Position numbers and translations under genes: made by a program
Notes under the pieces: model-generated
Databases searched by the model: none
What the model saw: only the letters and a program-made list of their open reading frames with translations
What the model was told of the DNA's origin: nothing
Shown here: positions 22,083 through 34,190 of the stretch, one piece after another
Numbering within the stretch: the stretch's first letter is position 1
Layout of the letters: every line of letters begins with the position of its first letter
Assembly: GCA_964016885.1 (NCBI GenBank)
Contig: OZ024747.1
Location: 375,001-439,000 of the forward strand
DNA: 64,000 nt
Direction: 5' to 3'
Source: Eledone cirrhosa
Taxonomy: Eukaryota > Mollusca > Cephalopoda > Octopoda > Eledonidae

Positions 22083-22415
22083 CAATTTATAATGTTTGTA
22101 TAAACAATGTTTGTTGTTTTTCCACCTGACTTCCTACTCTTGAAAAGCCAATGTACAGTTGACCATAGGTAAAGCAGCGCTCTTACACCGGCAACTAAAA
22201 ATGTTTGTCCTTGTGATTTGTTGATGGTCATGGCAACACTAAGACCCACTGGAAATTGAAGTCGTTTGAATTAAAATGGGACATTAGTGGGGATGAGAAG
22301 ATTTCTTGGAATGAACCCATCCTCTCCCCTACCACATTCTGTTGAAATGGTGGCTTAAATCACATGTGGATAGATATTTTTCACAACCAATTGATGGGAC
22401 TTATATCAATAGGTC
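22083..22415 (-). pseudogene. Helitron helicase C-terminal remnant
   Basis: On the minus strand, one frame reads QLVVKNIYPHVI, a stop, ATISTECGRGEDGFIPRNLL, IPTNVPF, a stop, FKRLQFPVGLSVAMTINKSQ and GQTFLVAGV. FxMTINKSQGQT is the signature of motif V in the PIF1-like helicase of Helitrons, and FKRLQFPV precedes it in animal Helitrons. After a frame change, GKTTNIVYTNIIN matches the usual C-terminal end. Two stops and at least one shift make it dead. No RepHel nuclease part and no clear 3' hairpin/CTRR end were identified. Confidence 0.82.
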
Positions 22416-22853
22416 CCTATCTATCTACAGGAAGTCCTCTGTCCTCAAGCATTAATAGATTCTGGGTGAACTGCTCTGATTGTTCATCTCTACTTTATTT
22501 CACTTAATTATCTCAATTATTATTTATTTTGAGAACAATACCTTAACATAAGTATGTGCAACCAATTATGGCCAGTTGGAACAGAAAGAGGTGAGAGAAT
22601 TCTGGCCAGATATGGCTTGTTTAAATGCTAAAAGGTTAAAATACAAAGAGAGACAGATAGATATTAGAGATAGGTATTCTGACAGTTGTGGATTTTAATG
22701 ATATTCTATATTGGTGATTTGAAGTTGATTTATATCTCATAACAATTACATTTTTTGATAAATGACAAACCCTAAAACCGTTTTTCTCTAGGGTGTACCA
22801 TTTCAGAGCCTTTGAGAGACATACGCATATACACACATACACTCTCATTTATA

Positions 22854-22888
<35 letters not shown>

Positions 22889-23168
22889 AAGAGAGAGAGA
22901 GAGAGGAAGAAAGGTGGGACAGCTGAAGATGTGCAGGAAAAGTTGTTCTGTCTTATGTTGCTGAGTCATCTTTTATGTGAAATGGGTTGCAAGTAGGGGT
23001 TGTTGTGTATAGCATGAGACTGTCTCTGTATATGTGTACCCTTGCTAGCAGGGACTGGATGTTTAAATGATGTTAAAACAATAATGACGATGATGTATGT
23101 ATGTGAAAGAGAGTGTATATATACACACACATAAGGAACAGGAATGAAGTATTATTATTATTAATGCT
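22416..23168. other. No recognisable gene
   Basis: It contains (TA)n and (GA)n at 22855-22905 and a faint LINE-tail echo at 23040-23095 (CTTGCTAGCAGGGACTGG..GATGATG). Confidence 0.5.
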
Positions 23169-23319
23169 GGATTGGCAGTATCGGTACTTTACCATCTGAG
23201 TTCAAATCCCACCAATGTTAACTTTGCCTTTCATCCTTACGGTGTTGATAAAATAAAGTACCAGTAATGCACTGGGATAATTGCTGCCCTTGTGCCAAAA
23301 GTAGAAACAATTATTATTA
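23169..23319 (+). repeat. Second SINE family, internally deleted head
   Basis: GATTGGCAGTATCGGTA joins directly to TACCATCTGAGTTCAAATCCC, losing about 35 bp between the A and B boxes. The body and AATTATT tail match the copy at 2279. Confidence 0.8.
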
Positions 23320-23702
23320 ACGCTCTGCTTCTTAAGGATACCAACTTTGGTGAATAGCAAACATAGAATATGACATCGGAAGTGAGACCTATTGTGTGTT
23401 GAAACTGGTGAACCAATATTAACTAAATCTTACCCTAAATATATGTATGTGTATATATATATAACTGTGGATTAAACAACCTCGCCAGCCAGCAATTGGC
23501 CAAGCATGGTAAGTATGGCTACACCCCAAAAATATCACCTGGCAGTAATTAAAGGTACAATATTACATGCAAAAAGGGGTGAAGGACATGGGTGGAGTGT
23601 TAGGGTGTTGGAGGTGTATGGAAGGGGTATATTTAATTACCTATATTATCATTACTTAAAAATGATAGATTTATGTACCACCATCAATGTCATGCTAAGA
23701 AT

Positions 23703-26700
23703 GGAACTGGATGGTGACAGGGAGTGAAGGGAATCTGTGTAAGAGGGACCTACAATAGAACTGGATGGTGACAGGGAGTGAAGGGAATCTGTAAGAGGGA
23801 CCTACAATAGAACTGGGTAGTGACAGGGAGTCAAGGGAATCTGTGTAAGAGGGACCTACAATAGAACTGGATGGTGACAGGGAGTGAAGGGAATCTGTAA
23901 GAGGGACCTACAATAGAACTGGGTAGTGACAGGGAGTCAAGGGAATCTGTGTAAGAGGGACCTACAATAGAACTGGGTAGTGACAGGGAGTCAAGGGAAT
24001 CTGTGTAAGAGGGACCTACAATAGAACTGGATGGTGACAGGGAGTCAAGGGAATCTGTGTAAGAGGGACCTACAATAGAACTGGATGGTGACAGGGAGTC
24101 AAGGGACTCTGTGTAAGAGGGACCTATAATAGAACTGGATGGTGACAGGGAGTCAAGGGAATCTGTAAGAGGGACCTACAATAGAACTGGATGGTGACAG
24201 GGAGTCAAGGGACTCTGTGTAAGAGGGACCTACAATAGAACTGGATGGTGACAGGGAGTCAAGGGAATCTGTGTAAGAGGGACCTACAATAGAACTGGAT
24301 GGTGACAGGGAGTGAAGGGAATCTGTGTAAGAGGGACCTACAATAGAACTGGATGGTGACAGGGAGTCAAGGGACTCTGTGTAAGAGGGACCTACAATAG
24401 AACTGGATGGTGACAGGGAGTCAAGGGACTCTGTGTAAGAGGGACCTACAATAGAACTGGATGGTGACAGGGAGTCAAGGGACTCTGTGTAAGAGGGACC
24501 TACAATAGAACTGGATGGTGACAGGGAGTCAAGGGAATCTGTGTAAGAGGGACCTATAATAGAACTGGATGGTGACAGGGAGTCAAGGGACTCTGTGTAA
24601 GAGGGACCTATAATAGAACTGGATGGTGACAGGGAGTCAAGGGAACCTGTGTAAGAGGGACCTACAATAGAACTGGATGGTGACAGGGAGTCAAGGGACT
24701 CTGTGTAAGAGGGACCTACAATAGAACTGGATGGTGACAGGGAGTCAAGGGACTCTGTGTAAGAGGGACCTATAATAGAACTGGATGGTGACAGGGAGTC
24801 AAGGGACTCTGTGTAAGAGGGACCTATAATAGAACTGGATGGTGACAGGGAGTCAAGGGAACCTGTGTAAGAGGGACCTACAATAGAACTGGATGGTGAC
24901 AGGGAGTCAAGGGACTCTGTGTAAGAGGGACCTATAATAGAACTGGATGGTGACAGGGAGTCAAGGGAACCTGTGTAAGAGGGACCTATAATAGAACTGG
25001 ATGGTGACAGGGAGTCAAGGGACTCTGTGTAAGAGGGACCTACAATAGAACTGGATGGTGACGGGGAGTCAAGGGAATCTGTGTAAGAGGGACCTACAAT
25101 AGAACTGGATGGTGACGGGGAGTCAAGGGAATCTGTGTAAGAGGGACCTACAATAGAACTGGATGGTGACAGGGAGTCAAGGGACTCTGTGTAAGAGGGA
25201 CCTATAATAGAACTGGATGGTGACAGGGAGTCAAGGGAACCTGTGTAAGAGGGACCTATAATAGAACTGGATGGTGACAGGGAGTCAAGGGACTCTGTGT
25301 AAGAGGGACCTATAATAGAACTGGATGGTGACAGGGAGTCAAGGGACTCTGTGTAAGAGGGACCTATAATAGAACTGGATGGTGACAGGGAGTCAAGGGA
25401 CTCTGTGTAAGAGGGACCTATAATAGAACTGGATGGTGACAGGGAGTCAAGGGACTCTGTGTAAGAGGGACCTACAATAGAACTGGATGGTGACAGGGAG
25501 TCAAGGGACTCTGTGTAAGAGGGACCTATAATAGAACTGGATGGTGACAGGGAGTCAAGGGACTCTGTGTAAGAGGGACCTACAATAGAACTGGATGGTG
25601 ACAGGGAGTCAAGGGACTCTGTGTAAGAGGGACCTATAATAGAACTGGATGGTGACAGGGAGTCAAGGGACTCTGTGTAAGAGGGACCTACAATAGAACT
25701 GGATGGTGACAGGGAGTCAAGGGACTCTGTGTAAGAGGGACCTATAATAGAACTGGATGGTGACAGGGAGTCAAGGGACTCTGTGTAAGAGGGACCTACA
25801 ATAGAACTGGATGGTGACAGGGAGTCAAGGGACTCTGTGTAAGAGGGACCTACAATAGAACTGGATGGTGACAGGGAGTCAAGGGACTCTGTGTAAGAGG
25901 GACCTACAATAGAACTGGATGGTGACAGGGAGTCAAGGGACTCTGTGTAAGAGGGACCTATAATAGAACTGGATGGTGACAGGGAGTCAAGGGACTCTGT
26001 GTAAGAGGGACCTACAATAGAACTGGATGGTGACAGGGAGTCAAGGGACTCTGTGTAAGAGGGACCTACAATAGAACTGGGTAGTGACAGGGAGTCAAGG
26101 GACTCTGTGTAAGAGGGACCTATAATAGAACTGGATGGTGACAGGGAGTCAAGGGACTCTGTGTAAGAGGGACCTACAATAGAACTGGATGGTGACAGGG
26201 AGTCAAGGGACTCTGTGTAAGAGGGACCTACAATAGAACTGGATGGTGACAGGGAGTCAAGGGACTCTGTGTAAGAGGGACCTACAATAGAACTGGATGG
26301 TGACAGGGAGTCAAGGGAACCTGTGTAAGAGGGACCTATAATAGAACTGGATGGTGACAGGGAGTCAAGGGACTCTGTGTAAGAGGGACCTATAATAGAA
26401 CTGGATGGTGACAGGGAGTCAAGGGACTCTGTGTAAGAGGGACCTATAATAGAACTGGATGGTGACAGGGAGTCAAGGGACTCTGTGTAAGAGGGACCTA
26501 CAATAGAACTGGATGGTGACAGGGAGTCAAGGGACTCTGTGTAAGAGGGACCTATAATAGAACTGGATGGTGACAGGGAGTCAAGGGACTCTGTGTAAGA
26601 GGGACCTATAATAGAACTGGATGGTGACAGGGAGTCAAGGGACTCTGTGTAAGAGGGACCTACAATAGAACTGGATGGTGACAGGGAGTCAAGGGACTCT

Positions 26701-27990
26701 GTGTAAGAGGGACCTATAATAGAACTGGATGGTGACAGGGAGTCAAGGGACTCTGTGTAAGGGGGACCTACAATAGAACTGGATGGTGACAGGGAGTCAA
26801 GGGACTCTGTGTAAGAGGGACCTATAATAGAACTGGATGGTGACAGGGAGTCAAGGGACTCTGTGTAAGAGGGACCTACAATAGAACTGGATGGTGACAG
26901 GGAGTCAAGGGACTCTGTGTAAGAGGGACCTATAATAGAACTGGATGGTGACAGGGAGTCAAGGGACTCTGTGTAAGAGGGACCTATAATAGAACTGGAT
27001 GGTGACAGGGAGTCAAGGGACACTGTGTAAGAGGGACCTACAATAGAACTGGATGGTGACAGGGAGTCAAGGGAATCTGTGTAAGAGGGACCTACAATAG
27101 AACTGGATGGTGACAGGGAGTCAAGGGAATCTGTGTAAGAGGGACCTACAATAGAACTGGATGGTGACAGGGAGTCAAGGGAACCTGTGTAAGAGGGACC
27201 TATAATAGAACTGGATGGTGACAGGGAGTCAAGGGACTCTGTGTAAGAGGGACCTATAATAGAACTGGATGGTGACAGGGAGTCAAGGGACTCTGTGTAA
27301 GAGGGACCTATAATAGAACTGGATGGTGACAGGGAGTCAAGGGACTCTGTGTAAGAGGGACCTATAATAGAACTGGATGGTGACAGGGAGTCAAGGGACT
27401 CTGTGTAAGAGGGACCTACAATAGAACTGGATGGTGACAGGGAGTCAAGGGACTCTGTGTAAGAGGGACCTATAATAGAACTGGATGGTGACAGGGAGTC
27501 AAGGGACTCTGTGTAAGGGGGACCTATAATAGAACTGGATGGTGACAGGGAGTCAAGGGACTCTGTGTAAGAGGGACCTATAATAGAACTGGATGGTGAC
27601 AGGGAGTCAAGGGACTCTGTGTAAGAGGGACCTACAATAGAACTGGATGGTGACAGGGAGTCAAGGGACTCTGTGTAAGAGGGACCTATAATAGAACTGG
27701 ATGGTGACAGGGAGTCAAGGGACTCTGTGTAAGAGGGACCTATAATAGAACTGGATGGTGACAGGGAGTCAAGGGACTCTGTGTAAGAGGGACCTACAAT
27801 AGAACTGGATGGTGACAGGGAGTGAAGAGGGACCTACAATAGAACTGGGTAGTGACAGGGAGTCAAGGGAATCTGTGTAAGAGGGACCTATAATAGAACT
27901 GGATGGTGACAGGGAGTCAAGGGAATCTGTGTAAGAAGAATGGACTACGATAGAATTGAAGGGTGGCAGACAGTCAAGGGAATCTATGCA
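23703..27990. repeat. 54-bp minisatellite, ~79 units
   Basis: Unit: GGACCTACAATAGAACTGG, ATGGTGACAGGGAGTCAAGG, GACTCTGTGTAAGAG. Variable sites are C/T in CCTACAAT and GACT/GAAT/GAAC near the end. Some units at the left end lack TG (52 bp). Because 54 is 18 codons, the minus strand stays open for 956 codons (24153-27023) of an 18-residue repeat (SLDSLSPSSSIIGPSYTE). Variable sites are almost all amino-acid changing (I/V, E/D/G), splice or start signals are absent, and flanking units break the frame. I treat it as satellite DNA. Confidence 0.93.
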
Positions 27991-28261
27991 AGCAGTGTGA
28001 CCTATTGACTGATTGATTACTGTCATGATTGCAGGGAAAATGAACCTTAAATGATAAGGTCTATAAACTTAGTGGTTTGCCTCTTGTTAGGATGTTCCAT
28101 GGTTGTTTGATGGATCAGGAAATATCTTTTAAAACGGTTCTGACATATTTATGCATGAGTGTGTTTGTGTATAATCAAATGCATAAGAGTTTCAGTGTGT
28201 ATATGTTGTTGTTACACCTGCACAAGGCTTACTTGGCCTCCTATGTTGCTGTATTCCATAA

Positions 28262-28507
28262 ATTCTGTCCTACACCATCTAGTGTGTTGTGACACAACAC
28301 ACAAGATGGTGTAGGACAGAACAAAGGAGAGACACAAAATAAAAACCTAGTCACTGAGGAGGTAACAGAATGTGTGATGAAAGGGCTTTGACAATATATG
28401 AACAACCTTCCGCTTATCGAACCAACCAACCGGAAATATATAAATTGAAGTGAAAACCAACAGGTGCATGTGTTTTTATTGGTAGCATGACCCACCCAAA
28501 GTATAAC
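28262..28507 (+). mobile_element. PLE 3' terminus with short inverted arm
   Basis: AAGATGGTGTAGGACAGAAC to GACCCACCCAAAGTATAACA is the 3' end of the family at 16-17.3 kb. Its 5' break is a 28-bp inverted repeat: TTCTGTCCTACACCATCT (28263-28280) mirrors AGATGGTGTAGGACAGAA (28304-28321), with a 3-nt centre. It is a miniature of the head-to-head arrangement at 55.7-58.1 kb. Confidence 0.82.
28350..28392 (+). ncRNA. Candidate hammerhead ribozyme in PLE 3' terminus (family 4)
   Basis: GTCA (28350-28353) pairs with TGAC (28389-28392). The core CTGAGGA is followed by a bulged G, then GTAACA..TGTGAT (weakened stem II) and GAA. AGGGCT forms stem III, with T28388 at the cleavage position. The stem III loop reads GG where the sister copies have AA. 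Confidence 0.6.
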
Positions 28508-28519
28508 ATATATCTGTGT

Positions 28520-28560
28520 ATATATATATATATTGTACTACAATAAAACTCACCTCCTAC

Positions 28561-28656
<96 letters not shown>

Positions 28657-28660
28657 TGAC
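28520..28660. repeat. (TA)n microsatellites
   Basis: Several TA runs flank the PLE end. Confidence 0.9.
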
Positions 28661-29074
28661 AGATTTTAAAATAAATAACAATCATATTTAGACCTAGAAA
28701 TAAAACAGGAAATATGGCTGGGAACCAACATAATAATTGGGAGTCCCAATTGTAACATCTAATCTAATGACGGGCCTTCTATCTGTTGGAGGAACTCCTC
28801 CCTAGTTGACTTCCACCATTTTCTACTTGGTCATGTCTGGGGTGTAGCCATACTCACCTTTCTTGGCCAACTGGAGGTTAGTAATGTTATTTAACCCATA
28901 GTTAGAGTGGATGACTGTTGACTCTGAGGAGTTCATTTGCCCTTTTAATATTGCTCTCATACCACCATTATTTTAGTGACAGGGAGCAGGATTTGAACAC
29001 AGAATGCACAGGACCGTTCATTTTCATGTATAATTATGTGTATATATGAGTATATCTATATATATATATATGTG

Positions 29075-29105
<31 letters not shown>

Positions 29106-29119
29106 ATATATATATATAT
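28661..29119. other. No recognisable gene
   Basis: Mixed sequence with TA and GT runs at 29040-29120. No motif was recognised. Confidence 0.5.
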
Positions 29120-29660
29120 ATGTGTGTGTGTTATGTCAGGTCACCACTTGGTGCTACTGGTAACATGTATCCCAATACAACCTGACTCATGGTCGGGTCG
29201 TTGGCGACTAAACTGGCAACCCCACCAAGGTTTCTTGGTGAGGAGGGTGACTTTGGACATCCTGCAGGACTAAAAACAAAACCTGTCAAAGGGCAAAGGA
29301 GCTCTTAAGAGTCAATGGCCATCCAAAATCACTGGGAGAGATGACCCCTTAGCCTTTGTCAAGGCAGAATTCTAGGAGAAGGAAAACTCTGATATAACAC
29401 CTGCAACCCTGATGGTATCCAATGATGTTGACTTGTTCTTCTTTTTGGTAAATATCATCTTGGTTAAGAGAGTGGGACTGGCTTTGTGCAGTGCCTTTGC
29501 TCACTATAAAAGCTTCACGGCACAGGCATTGCTTTGTATCTGGAGATCTCTCTGCACTTGTCGTCACATGGTACCAAGGGTAAAGCACTACGTGTCATTA
29601 ATTGTCACAAGTGTAGTGTTTGTACCAGAGTTTTCAAGTCGCTGGCTGGACTAAAAAGTC
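29120..29660 (+). repeat. Interspersed repeat, partly shared with 58.9 kb
   Basis: AGGAGAAGGAAAACTCTGAT and CCAATGATGTTGACTTGTTC, TTCTTT (29375-29450) recur as AGGAGAAAGAAAACTCTTAT and CCGATGATGTTGACTTGTTC, TTCTTT at 58950-59030. The segment before it (GGTCGGGTCGTTGGCGACTA, CCACCAAGGTTTCTTGG) looks like part of the same dispersed family. Its class is unknown. Confidence 0.6.
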
Positions 29661-29834
29661 ACACTCGTTCAGCGCATCGGTAGGGGTTCTCCTACATGGA
29701 TATAAAGTAGTGGCCGTACTCGAAAACGAGTTGGCAGCCACCATATGTGTGTGTATATGTATGATTATGTGCTTAGAAATAAATCAGGTAGATCAAAATA
29801 ATGGTTCTTTATATAGGCACAGGGGGGGGGGGGG

Positions 29835-29985
29835 AAGTCGATTAAATCGACCCCAGTGCGTGACTGGTACTTTATTTTATTGATCCCTTAAGGATGAAAA
29901 GCGAAGTTAACCTCGGTGGGATTTGAACTCGGATCATAAAGGGCCGCAACTCTATGCTGCAAAGCAACCCCTCTCCATTGTCCCT
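29835..29985 (-). repeat. Second SINE family, minus strand
   Basis: TACTTTATTTTATTGATCCC, AAGGATGAAA and CCTCGGTGGGATTTGAACTC are the inverse of the family body and B-box. Confidence 0.8.
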
Positions 29986-30088
29986 ACACCCAAGTACAGG
30001 GTGTGGTCTAAATCACACTGTACGAACCATCAGAGTGTAACGTTGAAATATAAAGATCAACTAATGCCTAACTGTAGTGTATTATAAT

Positions 30089-30165
30089 GTATTTCATCCT
30101 TACGGGGTCGATAAAATAAAGTACCAGTAATATACTGAGTAATTGCTGGCCTCGTGCAAAAAGTT
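30089..30165 (+). repeat. Second SINE family, 3' fragment
   Basis: TTTCATCCTTACGGGGTCGATAAAATAAAG and AATTGCTGGCCTCGTGCAAAAAG, joined to (GGT)n. Confidence 0.8.
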
Positions 30166-30660
30166 GGTGGTGGCAGTGGTGGTGGTAGTGTTTGCGGTGG
30201 TGGTAGTGGTGGTAGTGTTTGTGGTGGCGGTGGTAGTGGTGGTAGTGTTTGGGTGGTAGTGGTGGTAGTGTTTGTGGTGGTGGTAGTTTTTGTGGTTGCA
30301 GTGGTCGTGTTGTTGGTGGTGGTAGTAGTGTTTCTGGTGGTAGTAGTGGTGGTGGTGGTGGTGGGGATGATGGTGGTAGTGGTTGTAGTGGCGTTGTTGT
30401 TGTTGTTGGTGGTGGTGGGGATTTTGGCGGCAGTCGTGGTGATAATGGAGATGATGATGATGGTTGTCGCATTCAGGATGAATATAGTGAGGATGATGAC
30501 TGCATTAATGATGATGATGATGTAATGGTGGTGGTGGTGGTGATGTTTGTGGGGATGATGATGATTATAATGGCAATGGTTATGATGATGATGACTATGA
30601 TGATGATAGTTGTGATGGTGATTGTTATGATGGTTATGGTGATGATGTAGAAAATATTTG
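30165..30660. repeat. (GGT)n / (GAT)n microsatellite
   Basis: GGTGGTAGTGTTT-type repeats grade into GATGATGAT. Frames of Val/Gly or Thr/His/Pro are artefacts. Confidence 0.93.
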
Positions 30661-31044
30661 TTAATCCATATAAGGTTCTGAAAAGTATCATTTGACAGTG
30701 AATGTCTATAGAAACAATAAATCAAAATGATCTGCTGCTGTTACTGCCGCTGCAGTTGCTGCTATTGCTGCTGTCATTGCATTTACAGAAAGGCAAATGT
30801 AAAATCTTACTGCATGCTCTAATAGATAAAAACTACGAAATGTATTCTTTTCTGTTATTTTTTTAATTTTCTAAACATGTAGTCCCATATAGTAACTGGA
30901 AGCAAAATCTCTACAACAGTGATTCCTAATGTGGGGTACACACCCCATTGGGGAGCAATTTGAAATATTTAAGCGGGGTAATTTGAAAATGATGTTAATG
31001 AGAATAAAATTCAGATTTTACCTTATTACTTTTACATCAAGCCA
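30661..31044. other. No recognisable gene
   Basis: Includes (CTGCTG)n at 30731-30780 and GTGGGGTACACACCCCATTGGGG at 30931, whose GGGGACC-like vocabulary is echoed in the 32.3-kb minisatellite. Otherwise featureless. Confidence 0.5.
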
Positions 31045-32260
31045 AATTTGGTAGATATTACTGTCAGAAACTCCTGTCTCACCTCCTCCATGGTAGACAT
31101 TACTGTCAGAAACTCCTGTCTCACCCCCTCCTCCATGGTAGACATTACTGTCAGAAACTCCTGTCTCACCCCCTCCTCCATGGTAGACATTACAGTCAGA
31201 AACTCCTGTCTCACCACCTCCTCCATGGTAGACATTACTGTCAGAAACTCCTGTCTCACCTCCTCCATGGTAGACATTACAGTCAGAAACTCCTGTCTCA
31301 CCTCCTCCATGGTAGACATTACTGTCAGAAACTCCTGTCTCACCTCCTTCTCCATGGTAGATATTATTGTCAGAAACTCCTGTCTCACCACCTCCTCCAT
31401 GGTACACCACATTACTGTCAGAAGCTCCTGTCTCACCTCCTCCTCCATGGTAGACATTACTGTTAGAAACTCCTGTCTCACCACCTCCTCCATGGTACAC
31501 CACATTACTGTCAGAAACTCCTGTCTCACCTCCTCCATGGTAGACATTACAGTCAGAAACTCCTGTCTCACCTCCTCCATGGTAGACATTACTGTCAGAA
31601 ACTCCTGTCTCACCTCCTTCTCCATGGTAGATATTATTGTCAGAAACTCCTGTCTCACCACCTCCTCCATGGTACACCACATTACTGTCAGAAGCTCCTG
31701 TCTCACCTCCTCCTCCATGGTAGACATTACTGTTAGAAACTCCTGTCTCACCACCTCCTCCATGGTACACCACATTACTGTCAGAAACTCCTGTCTCACC
31801 TCCTCCATGGTAGACATTACTGTCAGAAACTCCTGTCTCACCCCCTCCTCCATGGTAGACATTACTGTCAGAAGCTCCTGTCTCACCTCCTCCTCCATGG
31901 TAGACATTACTGTCAGAAACTCCTGCCTCACCACCTCCTCCATGGTAGACATTACTGTTAGAAATTCCTGTCTCACCACCTCCTCCATGGTAGACATTAC
32001 TGTCAGAAACTCCTGCCTCACCACCTCCTCCATGGTAGACATTACTGTTAGAAACTCCTGTCTCACCTCCTCCTCCATGGTAGACATTACTGTCAGAAAC
32101 TCCTGTCTCACCACCTCCTCCATGGAACACCACATTACTTCAGAAACTCCTGTCTCACCTCCTCCATGGTAGACATTACTATCAGAAACTCATGTCTCAC
32201 CTCCTCCATGAAACACCACATTACTGTCAGAAACTCCCCGTCTCACCTCCTCCTTTGTTA
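31045..32260. repeat. 45-bp minisatellite with 270-bp higher-order duplication
   Basis: Unit: TGGTAGACATTACTGTCAGA, AACTCCTGTC, TCACCACCTCCTCCA, with 42- and 48-bp variants. A block of six variant units starting at CACCTCCTTC (31341) recurs 270 bp later (31611) with the same order of variants, including GATATTATTG and the inserted CACCACATT. Because 45 is 15 codons, long frames open on both strands at once; none shows coding constraint. Confidence 0.93.
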
Positions 32261-32339
32261 TTGTCTATCTAGCGCCACCTATACACCAATTTGTACAAAG
32301 CTGAGTACAAAAACAAAACTCAATTTTTCATATCGGTGG

Positions 32340-33375
32340 TGGGGAACATAGCAATTTTTGAGATGTTGAGGGGGAGGGACATGATGGTCAAAAGGTTGGG
32401 GACCACTGATCTAGGTGTACTGGGTCATTGAGGTGGAGGGGGGGCATGGTGGGGACCACTGATCTAGGTGTACTGGGTCATTGAGGTGGAGGGGGGACAT
32501 GGTGGTCAAAAGGGTGGGGACCACTGATCTAGGTGTACTGGGTCATTGAGGTGGAGGGAGGGCATGGTGGACAAAAGGGCGGGGACCACTGATCTAGGTG
32601 TACTGGGTCAATGAGGTGGAGGGGGGGGACATGGTGGTCAAAAGGGTGGGGACCACTGATCTAGGTGTACTGGGTCATTGAGGTGGAGGGGGGGCATGGT
32701 GGTCAAAAGGTTGGGGACCACTGATCTAGGTGTACTGGGTCATTGAGGTGGAGGGGGGACATGGTGGTCAAAAGGGTGGGGACCACTGATCTAGGTGTAC
32801 TGAGTCATTGAGGTGGAGGGAGGGCATGGTGGTCAAAAGGTTGGGGACCACTGATCTAGGTGTACTGGGTCATTGAGGTGGAGGGGGGGCATGGTGGGGA
32901 CCACTGATCTAGGTGTACTGGGTCATTGAGGTGGAGGGAGGGCATGGTGGTCAAAAGGGTGGGGACCACTGATCTAGGTGTACTGGGTCATTGAGGTGGA
33001 GGGGGGGGGGGGCAAAAGGTTGGGGACCACTGATCTAGGTGTACTGGGTCATTGAGGTGGAGGGGGGACATGGTGGTCAAAAAGTTGGGGACCACTGATC
33101 TAGGTGTACTGGGTCATTGAGGTGGAGGGAGGGCATGGTGGTCAACAGGGTGGGGACCACTGATCTAGGTGTACTGGGTCATTGAGGTGGAGGGAGGGCA
33201 TGGTGGTCAAAAGGGTGGGGACCACTGATCTAGGTGTACTGGCTCATTGAGGTGGAGGGAGGGGGGCATGGTGGTAAAAAGGTTGGGACCACTGATCTAG
33301 GTGTACTGGGTCATTGAGGTGGAGGGGGGGACATGGTGGTCAAAAGGTTGGGGACCACTGATCTAGGTGTACTGG
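32340..33375. repeat. ~65-bp minisatellite
   Basis: Unit GGGGACCACTGATCTAGG, TGTACTGGGTCATTGAGG, TGGAGGGGGGACATGGTGG, TCAAAAGG, repeated about 15 times with length changes in the G-run and occasional loss of the TCAAAAGG segment. Confidence 0.93.
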
Positions 33376-34190
33376 GCTGCTTCAGTGTGTACATGGTGGA
33401 CAGGTTCAACTATGTTTATAAATATTTACTGGTAGAATAGATTTATATCGATTCATACAGTGTATATATGATATATGTACATTGTTGAGGTACAGACTAT
33501 AGATATATATGTAATATAGATACATACAATGTATATATACCATATGTACATTGACGAGGTTCATACTATAGATATCTAAACTATAATAAAGGAAGGTGTG
33601 CGGGACTGAGTACGGTTTTTTTTTCATCCCATTAGTAAAATAAGTTGGATTACTTTGAATAAATAATGAATTAATATTACATAATTTATCTACTAAATTT
33701 CGTAAACAAAAATAATTTCGTAAAAATAAATAATTTAAAATTGACTACTTTTCAACGTTGCACTTCCGGTATATCGTTGCCACCACCACCACCACTTCAA
33801 CTACCATATATATAGAAAGAGAGAGTGTGTGATGTCAACACTTCCGGTGGCGATCACTTAAATAAACATACTAATGTTCTGTCACTAATTTTCTCCTAAT
33901 GCAATTTATATATAATATCGTCTTTTTTTAATGTATCATGGATTACGTTACTGATACAGTGTAACAACGTCTTCGTTCAATTTCTGTTTATATTGTCAAT
34001 TACGATTTTATTTGATGTATCATATATATATATACCTGCGTATAATATCAATATACACATTACACATGCTAGCAGAAAACATATATACTATATGCATTAT
34101 ATATTCATTATATATACATTATATTATATATATACATGCATATATATTATATATGCATTATATATAATGCCTGTCTCCTCAATCTATCTT
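33376..34190. other. No recognisable gene
   Basis: Imperfect ATATAGATA and ACATACAATG repeats at 33440-33580, (CCA)n at 33780 and TA-rich DNA to 34180. Confidence 0.55.

Noticed and set aside
23703..27990. CRISPR-like array
   Set aside because: Repeats are directly adjacent without unique spacers and the DNA is clearly eukaryotic.
31018..32172. Three overlapping ~370-codon frames on both strands
   Set aside because: The unit is 45 bp, so any stop-free reading stays open; simultaneous opening on both strands argues against coding.
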